Virus record (IMG/VR): IMGVR_UViG_3300028573_000063
Span: 1 to 21,994 of that record
Strand: one strand, 5' to 3'
Length of the DNA stretch: 21,994 nucleotides
Origin: a virus
The notes below the pieces were generated by a model. The model searched no databases, was not told the origin of the DNA, and was given only the letters and a program-made list of their open reading frames with translations. Both the position numbers and the translations under genes were made by a program. Below are positions 15,422 to 21,994 of the stretch, piece by piece; position 1 is the stretch's first letter; every line of letters starts with the position of its first letter.

Positions 15422-15751
15422 TTATTTGGTTAGTTTCTTGCTAAGTCTTTCGGCATCTTTCATGGTTTGACCTGCTTTTGCTTTCGTATCCATTTCTGCC
15501 TTAAGAGCATCGTCAAGCTTCTTTACCTCTGCTGTTCTTCTTTCTGAAGCATCAACTAGAAGCTGTTTCTCTCCGATTTCTCTTTCCTGAACTGAAATAA
15601 ACTGCTTATGAATAACTTGGTCTATCAATTTTACCTGTTTTACAACTTCTTCTTCTGAAAGCGTATCGTTATCAGAATGAATTGTTGCCGTAAAGCTAAT
15701 ATTTTCCGAACCAAACTGTCTTAACGCTGAGAACTTGAATTCATTTTTCAT
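15422..15751 (-). CDS. Coiled-coil protein of unknown function (109 aa)
   Basis: 109 aa. A short beta stretch (FKFSALRQFGSENISFTATI) is followed by a long charged helix from about residue 33 (EEEVVKQVKLIDQVIHKQFI ... SERRTAEVKKLDDALKAEMD) with heptad-like spacing, ending KDAERLSKKLTK. It is the first gene after the capsid gene and its hairpin. No family is recognised. Candidates by position are a minor head protein or assembly factor. The start is preceded by a small hairpin and an AT-rich stretch, not a ribosome-binding motif. Confidence 0.5.
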   Translation of the reverse strand: MKNEFKFSALRQFGSENISFTATIHSDNDTLSEEEVVKQVKLIDQVIHKQFISVQEREIGEKQLLVDASERRTAEVKKLDDALKAEMDTKAKAGQTMKDAERLSKKLTK

Positions 15752-15758
15752 ATTGTTA

Positions 15759-15780
15759 GGCGCATATTGTTATATTCGCC
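15759..15780. other. Small imperfect hairpin before the coiled-coil gene
   Basis: In minus orientation GGCG-A-ATAT, loop AACA, ATAT-G-CGCC: two four-pair helices around one purine-purine mismatch. It ends eight bases before the ATG at 15751 and could affect start access. It has the same plan as the hairpin at 18180-18202, though the sequences differ. Confidence 0.35.
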
Positions 15781-15804
15781 AATTAAAAACTAATAATTAT
15801 TTCC

Positions 15805-15843
15805 CGACTCTTCTCAAGGGCTATAAAGCCCCTGAAAGAATCG
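15805..15843. other. Long hairpin after the major capsid gene
   Basis: Inverted repeat in the 105-base spacer downstream of the capsid gene. In transcript orientation the core is CAGGGGCT-TTAT-AGCCCTTG, extended outward by GATTCTTT/AGAAGAGTC with a small bulge, giving roughly 16 pairs. A T-rich stretch (GTTTTTAATT) follows only after about 15 bases, so a classical terminator is not supported. A stabilising 3' stem or partial attenuator that raises capsid message relative to downstream genes is plausible. The rest of the spacer shows an AT-rich leader and the small hairpin at 15759-15780. Confidence 0.55.
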
Positions 15844-15856
15844 AGAAAATTCAAAC

Positions 15857-16822
15857 TTAAGCTGTCGTTCCCGTAAGTGTAGCTGTGATTTCGTTTCTGA
15901 CGATTCTGTTGTTGTCCAAAATTGCAGAAGCTCCTTCCCATTTCCAACCTACTGTTGAACGCTGTTCCAATGGGTCTGAAGTATCCTGTACTCCACCTGT
16001 GTGGATATAGGTTTTCAAACCTCCTGAGAACTCTGATACCGCATATGCACCTTTACCGTAGCAAAGAGCGCCATATACGTTCACACCTGCTGAACCTGCA
16101 CCAACATAAACTGGTGACATGGTTGTAGATATGATTCTAGCACCCATCCAATAACCTAATTCACCAGTGAACAAATCACCTCTCTTATCATTTGATGGAG
16201 TTGGTGATGAGTAATTGACTGCTGAAATAAAGTTCGTGTCGAGTCTCAAATCATAGATACAATCAGGGTGCGTAACGAGAGCGTAGGCTGAACCGATGAT
16301 TGGCATAGGTTCAAACTTCTCTACGTTATTTCTTTCCAAAAATCTTACATCTCTTGTAACAAGAGTTGTAGTAAGTTTCTGGGAAACTGTTGCTCGAGTT
16401 GTGACAGTACCATCACCATAGATAACGTTTGTTCCTGCTGCAACTACGTTCATAATTGTAGTGTCGATGGTTTCTGATGATTGGATACCCAAAACATCTG
16501 AAGCATCTTTAATCAATGAACGGTCATAGAGGAATTCTGCTACATCAGTGATGTAAGTAAAATCTCCGTATTGTGATAAGACTGCTGTGACTGAATTCAT
16601 TGTCATATTTGAACCTGATGGGCTTACTCCTTCATTCAAAGGTGTAAGAGCAAGTGCAAGTCTGTTAAATCCTCTAAAGATGACAGTTTTGGAATTTGAG
16701 CCTTTTGTAACAGGAGAAACTTTCGCTGTTTTGTACCAGAGAAGTTTCATCTTCAAAATGTCAATGAGTTCCTTTGTGACAATCTTCTGTCCAACGTCTA
16801 TCGCTGAAAAAATTGTTGACAT
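15857..16822 (-). CDS. Major capsid protein, N4-gp56 family
   Basis: 321 aa. The sequence shows features of the N4-gp56 family of HK97-fold capsid proteins: N-terminal helix with KMKLLWYKTAK, the LTPLNEGVSPSGSNMTMNSV segment, QYGDFTYITDVAEFLYDRSL, the VTHPDCIYDLRLD stretch typical of the P-domain, and near the C-terminus GGVQDTSDPLEQRSTVGWKW, a family hallmark. It assembles the icosahedral shell. It follows the scaffold-like and decoration-like genes. The leader (16823-16863) is extremely AT-rich with repeated ATTATTA and no Shine-Dalgarno motif, notable for what should be the most heavily translated gene. A hairpin lies after the stop. Confidence 0.9.
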   Translation of the reverse strand: MSTIFSAIDVGQKIVTKELIDILKMKLLWYKTAKVSPVTKGSNSKTVIFRGFNRLALALTPLNEGVSPSGSNMTMNSVTAVLSQYGDFTYITDVAEFLYDRSLIKDASDVLGIQSSETIDTTIMNVVAAGTNVIYGDGTVTTRATVSQKLTTTLVTRDVRFLERNNVEKFEPMPIIGSAYALVTHPDCIYDLRLDTNFISAVNYSSPTPSNDKRGDLFTGELGYWMGARIISTTMSPVYVGAGSAGVNVYGALCYGKGAYAVSEFSGGLKTYIHTGGVQDTSDPLEQRSTVGWKWEGASAILDNNRIVRNEITATLTGTTA

Positions 16823-16863
16823 AATCTAATAATAATTAACTAATAATTTAATAATTCTAACTC

Positions 16864-17385
16864 TTAAAATCCTGTAATTGCGTAATTGTCCTGATATGTT
16901 GTCGTGATGCTAGTTGTATCGAGAGCTGTTGTTCCTGGCGTAAATGTTGTTCCATTTGCGACAGTATTCAAGTTAAGGATACTTACTGCACCAATCACAC
17001 AATCATAAGCGTGTGAAGGCTGTGGTACGTTTCCAAAATTTACCAAGTCTCCTGATGCTGAATAATCAGGGCTTGCAAGCCATGAAAATACTGCGCCAGC
17101 ACTTGATGAACCAGAAACTGCGATTGAACCAACAAGGGCATATGTTCTACCCATCTGTGGAGCAAGTGTCGTTGCTGGAGCTGTTGCTGTACCGTTTGGA
17201 AAAGGAGCTACTAATGTAGCTGTACTCAATGCTGGAGCGGCTGCGGTTGTAATTGATGCAGAGACTCTTCCATTTGCTTTAAAAGAAAAAGTATTTGCAT
17301 ATTTTACCGTTGCACTACCTGCATGGAATATTGCCAAACCTGGTGCAGATAAACACTCGTTTATTGCATAATTGTTATCTTCCAT
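16864..17385 (-). CDS. Capsid decoration-like protein
   Basis: 173 aa, rich in Ala, Thr and Ser and predicted all-beta (SATVKYANTFSFKANGRVSA, SATVSG-like strands, GRTYALVGSIAVSGSSSAGA, YDCVIGAVSILNLNTVANGT). It lies between the scaffold-like and capsid genes, the usual place for a head-decoration or cement protein in phages with N4-gp56 capsids. The N-terminus MEDNNYAINECLSAPGLAIF contains one cysteine. No specific family is recognised, so the call is from composition and position. The start has only A/T-rich sequence upstream. Confidence 0.55.
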   Translation of the reverse strand: MEDNNYAINECLSAPGLAIFHAGSATVKYANTFSFKANGRVSASITTAAAPALSTATLVAPFPNGTATAPATTLAPQMGRTYALVGSIAVSGSSSAGAVFSWLASPDYSASGDLVNFGNVPQPSHAYDCVIGAVSILNLNTVANGTTFTPGTTALDTTSITTTYQDNYAITGF

Positions 17386-17408
17386 TTTTGTATAATCTTA
17401 ATTGATAA

Positions 17409-18146
17409 TTAACCTCTTAAAGAGTCTAATTTTGTATATAGGTCATCTTTTGATAGGTCATCTAAGTTGACTTCTCCATTTCTATTAGGAAGGGAAGGAG
17501 ACGACTCAGTCGGTTTAACTTTATTCATTTGAAGGTCAATTGCTATTTCTCCGATCAGTGATTTTAATGACTGATTGGGGTTTCGCATAAAAGTCTTTTT
17601 CAAATCATTTTTATAATCTGAAAGTCCTTCTATCTTATCGTATTTGCTAAATTCTGTTTCAAATTTAACTTCATTATTTTTCTGTTCTATAGGGGCTAGT
17701 ATAGATGATGTTTCACCTTTAATAACTTCATAGAACTTTTCCAATAACTTACGAGAAGGTTGGTCTTCAACTGCATTTAGAAATTCCTTAACGTCTTTGA
17801 ATTTAGGAGAGTTATTTCCTTCGTCATTTTCATCGGGGATAATTTTCTCTTCCTTTGGAGTTTCCTCTTTAGGTTTATCCGCAAATTCTTTGACTTTCTC
17901 TGCCAAATCTCTAATACGTTTTTGAGCGCGAGGGCTAAGTTTAGATATTTCTTCCTCACTCAATTCCCCAGCCTCTACATCGACTTTAGATTTAGAAGTG
18001 TCAATGTCTTTATCTTCTTCAGGTTTTTGGTCGGACGCCACCTTAGATTCCTTTTCTAATGGTTCTGATTCATCGACAGTCTCAAGAGTTTTTCTTAATT
18101 CTGCATATAAATCTTCTGAACCTACGTCTTTGTTATCTTTATCCAT
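17409..18146 (-). CDS. Scaffold-like protein
   Basis: 245 aa, highly charged and rich in Glu, Lys, Asp and Ser, with predicted disorder and helices (YAELRKTLETVDESEPLEKE, GELSEEEISKLSPRAQKRIR, EIAIDLQMNKVKPTE). This composition and the place between portal and capsid genes match capsid scaffolding proteins, which direct shell assembly and leave before DNA packaging. The two ends carry similar short motifs, EDLYAELRKTL near residue 11 and DDLYTKLDSLRG at the C-terminus; basic C-terminal helices of scaffolds often bind the capsid protein. A consensus promoter ends three bases before its ATG. No catalytic protease motif is seen. Confidence 0.65.
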   Translation of the reverse strand: MDKDNKDVGSEDLYAELRKTLETVDESEPLEKESKVASDQKPEEDKDIDTSKSKVDVEAGELSEEEISKLSPRAQKRIRDLAEKVKEFADKPKEETPKEEKIIPDENDEGNNSPKFKDVKEFLNAVEDQPSRKLLEKFYEVIKGETSSILAPIEQKNNEVKFETEFSKYDKIEGLSDYKNDLKKTFMRNPNQSLKSLIGEIAIDLQMNKVKPTESSPSLPNRNGEVNLDDLSKDDLYTKLDSLRG

Positions 18147-18149
18147 ATA

Positions 18150-18178
18150 ATTATATCAAACTGTATTAAACTTGTAAA
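18150..18178 (-). promoter_or_regulatory. Sigma70-type promoter abutting the scaffold start codon
   Basis: In minus orientation TTTACA (18178-18173), a 17-base spacer and TATAAT (18155-18150). The scaffold ATG begins only three bases after the -10. Transcription would start at or just inside the ATG, so the message is either leaderless or serves mainly the downstream decoration and capsid genes. Confidence 0.7.
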
Positions 18179-18179
18179 T

Positions 18180-18202
18180 GGTTCGTATTTCGCATACCAA
18201 CC
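18180..18202. other. Small imperfect hairpin upstream of the scaffold promoter
   Basis: In minus orientation GGTT-G-GTAT, loop GCGAA, ATAC-G-AACC: two four-pair helices around a G-G mismatch. It lies immediately upstream of the -35 in the 73-base spacer after the 98-aa gene. No U-run follows, so it is not a standard terminator. As a DNA inverted repeat it could be a protein-binding site beside the promoter. Confidence 0.4.
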
Positions 18203-18219
18203 TTACCTGTTTTATTTCC

Positions 18220-18516
18220 TTATTCAGGTAGTGATTCCTCAATAGTTTTATCAAGAATTTTACTCATACTTTTCGTATCAGCTATCTTTAATAAAGCAAT
18301 TAGAGTCTGTATTTTAAGGTCATCTTTGACCAGTTCATTTATTCGTATCTGTAGTTCTTCTCTGATTTTTGTATCTAAAATTTTCCATCCCTCAGTTCTT
18401 TTCATGCTTTCAATAGCACTAATATTTCCTTTGGCAGAATATATGCTCTCAACAAAATCCCTAAGTTCAGGACTTAAATTTTGTTCTACTCTTATTTTTT
18501 CTAAATCTTTAGCCAT
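18220..18516 (-). CDS. Small helical protein between portal and scaffold (98 aa)
   Basis: 98 aa, almost entirely helical and charged (VEQNLSPELRDFVESIYSAK, REELQIRINELVKDDLKIQT, LIALLKIADTKSMSKILDKT). Its start is one base after the portal stop (TAA-T-ATG), so it is probably co-translated with the portal. Phages with N4-gp56 capsids often have a short helical gene here whose function is not established. No domain is recognised. A portal- or scaffold-associated assembly factor is a guess from position. Confidence 0.5.
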   Translation of the reverse strand: MAKDLEKIRVEQNLSPELRDFVESIYSAKGNISAIESMKRTEGWKILDTKIREELQIRINELVKDDLKIQTLIALLKIADTKSMSKILDKTIEESLPE

Positions 18517-18517
18517 A

Positions 18518-20326
18518 TTAAATTTTAGGCATAGGTGCTTTAATCGCTTGAGCCACTTCAGCCTGAGCGCCTTTACCTGTAGCTGAAAGTAAAGCTGAAG
18601 CGTCAGTCATAGGTTTTTCTCCGCCAACACCTTGCGTTTCTTGAGGATTTTCTTCTCCTTGTGGAATAGTATTATCTGCTTTTGGCTGTTCTTCTTGAGT
18701 AAAGAATGATTCTATTTCATCAGGTTCAATATCAAAAGTCTTTGCAACTGAACGTCTTAAAGCTATCTGACCAGGGATTTTGGGGTCATCTTTGAACAAA
18801 GTATATAAATCAATCTTTGCTTTCTGTTTAATAGCTTTATTTTGCTGCGAATCCTCTGATGGTTTTGCTTTGGCTACCAATTTAACATCCTCAAAATTCT
18901 TTTTCGTAACATCATCGAGTGTAAGATTCTTGTAACCGAAAATCTTTACCTTTCTTGGTTTCGTAAGTTTATTAGCTGTTATATCTGACATGAGCTGACA
19001 TAATTCTTCAAAAGCTATCGTAGCCTTCTTCTTCATTATGGTTATTTTTGATTCTACCTCGGCATTGAGTTTCGCTTGTTGTGTAACTGATAATTTCTTC
19101 ACTCCTGACATGTTTGAAGAAAGACCAGAAGCAGCATCCGCAAAACCCTTTATCGTTTGTGACATGGCTAAACCTTGAGAAATTTCAGGAACTTCTTTTA
19201 CCCAAACCTTATCACCTATTTTTTCTCCTGGCGCACACTGAACACTGGTAACTCCATTTGGTCTTGGCACGATTGAAGATTGTTTGAGACCACTTGAAGA
19301 TGCAACAAATATCTCTCCAAAATTTCTATAAGTGTTATTATCTATTCCTTGATTGGTTATGACATTGATAGCTAAATTAGGGTCTCTGTATACATCTGCT
19401 ATTGATGGAGCGAGTATCGCAATGCCTCTTGTAAAAATACCCCAATAAACAAACGATGGTCTGTCTAAACCTATATCTTTAATTGGTTTTGCTCTAAGCA
19501 AGTAAATGTCATTAGCAACAGTCAATCCCATGAGTTCTCCGTCAATATAGTTTTCCCAATATGTTATCTCCGCAACTTTTGATCCGAACTGTGTCGTGTT
19601 GGAAAGTCCCATATTAGCAAGCCTGATATTCTTTGCTGATGCTTCTGAGCTATTTGATTGCTCTGTTTCATTCGGTATCTTATTCGTTTTAAGTTTAAAT
19701 ATCTCTTCTTGGTCATATTCCATCTTATCAGCTTCTTTTTCAATCTCTTCGATGGTTTTATATATAAATTGCTGTCCCTGGTATAAAGCCTTCTTAGGGT
19801 TCTTTGCTATTGGGGAGCGAAGATAAGCGAGTGTATCGACAAGATGAACTTCATTCTTATCATTTCCAGGGATAACTCGATACACTGTTTCACCATATAT
19901 ACCACACTCAATCTTTGAATCTTCCCACAATAAGTCGAAATTGGAATCATCCAAGTCCTCTTTGACAACATGTTTCATTATTTCTCCTGCGTTCTTATCT
20001 CCTTCTGGGATAGTATCAAACTCTATATCTGGGACTGCACCTATCTTAGCACTGGCATTCTGTACTCCTTCAAATACTACTGGGATATGTAAATTAGACC
20101 TGGTGAGTAAGGTCTTTTGTGTAACACCGTTATAGAGTTCTTCATTCTTAAGCCAGTTGTTTATCTTTACCTGTCTCACCTTAATAGCGTAATCTTTCTC
20201 AATGAGATACTGTTTAAGTATCTTTCGCTTATTTTTAATAACATTCGCATATTCAGGAACTTCTTTTGTTGTTTCCGAATCCGTTTGGGGATTTATATTT
20301 TCCTTTGTCTTAGATTTTTTAGCCAT
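18518..20326 (-). CDS. Portal protein
   Basis: 602 aa, within the usual range for large portals of the P22/N4-type groups. The N-terminal wing and stem regions include VRQVKINNWLKNEELYNGVT, the RSNLHIPVVFEGVQNASAKI segment and GIYGETVYRVIPGN. The central part has YWENYIDGELMGLTVANDIY and FVYWGIFTRGIAILAPSIAD followed by a helical DPNLAINVITNQGIDNNTYR. A Gln/Lys-rich C-terminal helical region (barrel-like) and a disordered Pro/Gln/Glu tail end in APMPKI. It forms the dodecameric DNA entry ring to which terminase and the adaptor dock. Placement after the terminase and before scaffold and capsid genes supports the call. A perfect-consensus promoter lies directly before its ATG. Confidence 0.8.
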   Translation of the reverse strand: MAKKSKTKENINPQTDSETTKEVPEYANVIKNKRKILKQYLIEKDYAIKVRQVKINNWLKNEELYNGVTQKTLLTRSNLHIPVVFEGVQNASAKIGAVPDIEFDTIPEGDKNAGEIMKHVVKEDLDDSNFDLLWEDSKIECGIYGETVYRVIPGNDKNEVHLVDTLAYLRSPIAKNPKKALYQGQQFIYKTIEEIEKEADKMEYDQEEIFKLKTNKIPNETEQSNSSEASAKNIRLANMGLSNTTQFGSKVAEITYWENYIDGELMGLTVANDIYLLRAKPIKDIGLDRPSFVYWGIFTRGIAILAPSIADVYRDPNLAINVITNQGIDNNTYRNFGEIFVASSSGLKQSSIVPRPNGVTSVQCAPGEKIGDKVWVKEVPEISQGLAMSQTIKGFADAASGLSSNMSGVKKLSVTQQAKLNAEVESKITIMKKKATIAFEELCQLMSDITANKLTKPRKVKIFGYKNLTLDDVTKKNFEDVKLVAKAKPSEDSQQNKAIKQKAKIDLYTLFKDDPKIPGQIALRRSVAKTFDIEPDEIESFFTQEEQPKADNTIPQGEENPQETQGVGGEKPMTDASALLSATGKGAQAEVAQAIKAPMPKI

Positions 20327-20334
20327 TTTTTATA

Positions 20335-20363
20335 ATTATACGCTTACTAATTTCTTATGTCAA
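20335..20363 (-). promoter_or_regulatory. Perfect-consensus sigma70 promoter before the portal gene
   Basis: In minus orientation TTGACA (20363-20358), exactly 17 bases, TATAAT (20340-20335). Both hexamers match consensus. The portal ATG starts nine bases after the -10, so the predicted leader is two bases or none. This is the strongest promoter signal in the window and probably drives the portal-scaffold-capsid block. Confidence 0.9.
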
Positions 20364-20367
20364 ACAA

Positions 20368-20472
20368 TTAGAACCTGAAAGCAATTTTTGCCAACAAAAA
20401 GAGAGAGACTGAACCATATACTATCATCAATCCTATTTTTATATATTGAACTATTGTTTCGTGTTTACTCAT
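20368..20472 (-). CDS. 34-aa single-span membrane peptide
   Basis: ATG at 20472, TAA at 20368-20370. The start overlaps the stop of the upstream 278-aa gene (ATGAGTAA arrangement), a strong sign of translational coupling. After a polar start (MSKHETIVQYIK) it has one hydrophobic span, IGLMIVYGSVSLFLLAKIAF, and ends RF. It occupies most of the 138-base spacer before the portal, leaving only the promoter region. No family is recognised. It may be a membrane-acting peptide made early in the late block, for example in exclusion or host takeover, but this is a guess. Confidence 0.55.
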   Translation of the reverse strand: MSKHETIVQYIKIGLMIVYGSVSLFLLAKIAFRF

Positions 20473-21301
20473 ACATTTTTTTTCTATCTTCTAAACTCAT
20501 ACCAAACGATTTATAATCTGTTCTTTGTGAAGCCCATCCTCTATCATCATCAGAATACTTTAAACCATCAAAATCCATATCGTTAACCATTTTCTTAAAA
20601 GCTTTTCGATACTTTGGTAACACCAATATGATTGATAAATACTTTATTAAGTTGAACTTATTACGCATTCCTGGCAAATCTCTATCTTTAGCCAACTCAA
20701 TAAGCCTCCAAACTTCCTTTAGAGGCGACTCTGATAACTTTTGCTCATCTGTTTCACTTAAAATATCCTGCAATCTCCAACGATAAGCATTATCATACTC
20801 AATGAGATGGCAAAATATATCACTTAATGCAGTTGATGCTTCCATACTTATCCCGATGGACAAAAGAAAACTACGAATTCCAATCTTAAGTTCATACGCA
20901 ACTGGACTCAAATACTCATCCTCTAGGAAAAGGTGTTCCATTCCTTGTAACGTAACAGTATTAAAACTTCTAATAACCTTCTCTAAATATTTAATCTTTC
21001 TTGGTGAGAAAATAAGGTTAAACTTTAATAGTTTCATCCCCTCTAACATCAGCCTCTTTGCTTGATTAAGAAAGAACCAATCCATAGGGTCTGGCATAGT
21101 TCCAATAAAAGCATATTTAGACTCGCTCATTATCCAATGAAGACCTTTGTATGGAGGATACTCTATATCTTTTAAATGGTTTGTTGTCTTTTGGGCTGAT
21201 TTTGCTTCTATTGGGTCAACAACAATATTATCCCTATAAACAAAAGGAAAAGGCTTCGCATAACCATTGACTAACATATAACCTGATTTTGGATATTCCA
21301 T
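20465..21301 (-). CDS. Unrecognised 278-aa protein between terminase and portal
   Basis: 278 aa; no family recognised. The N-terminal ~70 residues are mixed (GYMLVNGYAKPFPFVYRDNI, DIEYPPYKGLHWIMSESKYA), then the chain is largely helical with aromatic and hydrophobic positions (AKRLMLEGMKLLKFNLIFSP, IGIRSFLLSIGISMEASTAL, YDNAYRWRLQDILSETDEQK), ending in a charged, Asp/Lys-rich tail (DFDGLKYSDDDRGWASQRTD). There is no signal peptide or clear membrane span. The start is four bases after the terminase stop. It may be a packaging or portal-assembly factor by position only. Confidence 0.55.
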   Translation of the reverse strand: MEYPKSGYMLVNGYAKPFPFVYRDNIVVDPIEAKSAQKTTNHLKDIEYPPYKGLHWIMSESKYAFIGTMPDPMDWFFLNQAKRLMLEGMKLLKFNLIFSPRKIKYLEKVIRSFNTVTLQGMEHLFLEDEYLSPVAYELKIGIRSFLLSIGISMEASTALSDIFCHLIEYDNAYRWRLQDILSETDEQKLSESPLKEVWRLIELAKDRDLPGMRNKFNLIKYLSIILVLPKYRKAFKKMVNDMDFDGLKYSDDDRGWASQRTDYKSFGMSLEDRKKMYE

Positions 21302-21305
21302 AGAT

Positions 21306-21994
21306 TTAATTTAAATAGCCTGTTTTTTGGTCAACTTGCATATCGTTTAAAGCTTGTTCATTTCGTGTCAATTCCTTTACTGGAGTAATTACTATTTGTT
21401 CTTGATAAGCTTCAGCGTCTAATTCATCATCATTCTTTCCTTTAGGGAATCTGAGCTGTTCTTCTTCTAGTTTATCACATTCTCCAATAATATGAAATAT
21501 CTTACCAGCTTCATATCGAGGAATCAAACCTCTTATCCTTAATTCTTTATTTACTCCATGATGTTTCAAAGGATATATAACTGGAAACACATTGCGTTTA
21601 ATCATTTCAAGTCTTAGAAATGGATAGACAGCATCATAATAAGTCGTCTCTTCAATTCCTATTGATTCTGGTTGCTCAATTGACCATAAGTTGAATATCT
21701 CATCAATAAGTTTTGCGGAGTTTACTTTTAAACCTTTTGATTTTACATACCAATTATTATCAATATCAACTTTATTGATGCATATACCAGTATAATCAGC
21801 ACTATCCTTTTCTTTTACTGCTGGGTCGATGGTTATAAAACAATTTGTCCTTTTCTCTCTGACCTCTTGAGCAGAGATGTATTTATACATTGGTCTCTTG
21901 AACTCTTGGCTTTCTGCGTTGAGAGGGTTCTGTTGATACAACGATGACCATTCATACGTTCCGACCTCTGAACGTGTCTTTAAGAGGTTTTCTA
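21306..21994 (-). CDS. terL: Terminase large subunit, C-terminal nuclease part (5' end outside window)
   Basis: The reading frame stays open to the window edge, so the gene is partial here; about 229 residues are visible. At the edge lies TRSEVGTYEWSSLYQQNP, the conserved segment at the junction of ATPase and nuclease domains (W...YQQ.P). The RNase H-like nuclease follows with its acidic residues: Asp in FITIDPAVKEKDSADYTG, Glu in SIGIEETTYYDAVYPFLRLE, and Asp in FPKGKNDDELDAEAYQ. This domain cuts concatemeric DNA during packaging through the portal. An internal TTG at 21941 is not the start, since upstream residues match the family. The ATPase part must lie beyond the right edge. Confidence 0.9.
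   Translation of the reverse strand, partial: ENLLKTRSEVGTYEWSSLYQQNPLNAESQEFKRPMYKYISAQEVREKRTNCFITIDPAVKEKDSADYTGICINKVDIDNNWYVKSKGLKVNSAKLIDEIFNLWSIEQPESIGIEETTYYDAVYPFLRLEMIKRNVFPVIYPLKHHGVNKELRIRGLIPRYEAGKIFHIIGECDKLEEEQLRFPKGKNDDELDAEAYQEQIVITPVKELTRNEQALNDMQVDQKTGYLN

Noticed and set aside
15752-15769. Five-codon mini frame (ATG CGC CTA ACA ATA TGA) before the coiled-coil gene, as a leader peptide.
   Set aside because: Too short to separate from chance in AT-rich DNA; there are no regulatory codon runs or alternative hairpins to support attenuation.
15805-15843. Classical Rho-independent terminator after the capsid gene.
   Set aside because: The stem is good but no U-run follows directly on either strand.
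181-21994. Recoded stop codons or an alternative genetic code (as in some CPR bacteria and their phages).
   Set aside because: All genes read through as full-length proteins with the standard code; TAA is the usual stop, TGA ends genes at ATGA overlaps, and TAG ends 14596-14766.
1-21994. tRNA genes, CRISPR arrays, insertion sequences and integrase attachment sites.
   Set aside because: I saw no cloverleaf-type tRNA, no regularly spaced repeats with unique spacers, no transposase or integrase motifs and no terminal inverted repeats.

Overview
The window is a compact, AT-rich block of a tailed-phage (or prophage) genome. It holds the late structural region. Every recognisable structural gene is on the minus strand, so transcription and the usual late-gene order run from the right edge (21994) to the left edge (1). 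The capsid protein belongs to the N4-gp56 family. The portal is large, and it is followed by a head-tail adaptor, a nozzle-like beta protein and two probable ejection proteins. There is no tail tube, sheath or recognisable tape measure, so a short-tailed (podovirus-like) virion fits best.

Layout in transcription order: C-terminal part of the large terminase (21994-21306); an unrecognised 278-aa gene; a 34-aa membrane peptide; a consensus promoter and the portal (20326-18518); a 98-aa helical protein; a second promoter and the scaffold-like protein; a decoration-like protein; the major capsid protein (16822-15857); a hairpin; a coiled-coil protein; a 141-aa protein; two small basic paralogues that share a C-terminal tail; a beta-rich protein; a glycine-rich adhesin; a short fibre; the adaptor; a HELxE protein; the nozzle-like protein; two ejection-protein candidates; a PurD-like ATP-grasp enzyme; two fibre/surface proteins, one with a Sec signal peptide; then a lysis module of an XhlA-like membrane protein, a papain-type peptidase fused to a peptidoglycan-binding domain, and a 54-aa two-helix membrane protein. 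One possible plus-strand gene (29 aa, membrane) exactly fills the only sizeable gap in the ejection/fibre region.

Host: several features resemble proteins I associate with Patescibacteria/Parcubacteria (CPR) genomes and their viruses. These are the GIGTTSP-type repeats behind a Sec signal, the Cys-containing C-terminal module of the same protein, and the style of the peptidoglycan-binding domain (YFG...FVG..TRAKLN). This is inference from remembered family features, not a search result. The standard genetic code reads all genes without internal stops.

The most distinctive system-level signal is in gene expression. None of the starts I inspected has a Shine-Dalgarno-like motif. Genes are commonly joined as TAA-N-ATG or ATGA, with A/T-rich sequence before the ATG. 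The three good sigma70-type promoters all sit directly against a start codon, so leaderless or nearly leaderless messages are predicted. Other points of interest are the ATP-grasp ligase among the fibre genes, the papain-fold lysin, the exported fibre-like protein and the paired RKTMGY-tailed proteins.
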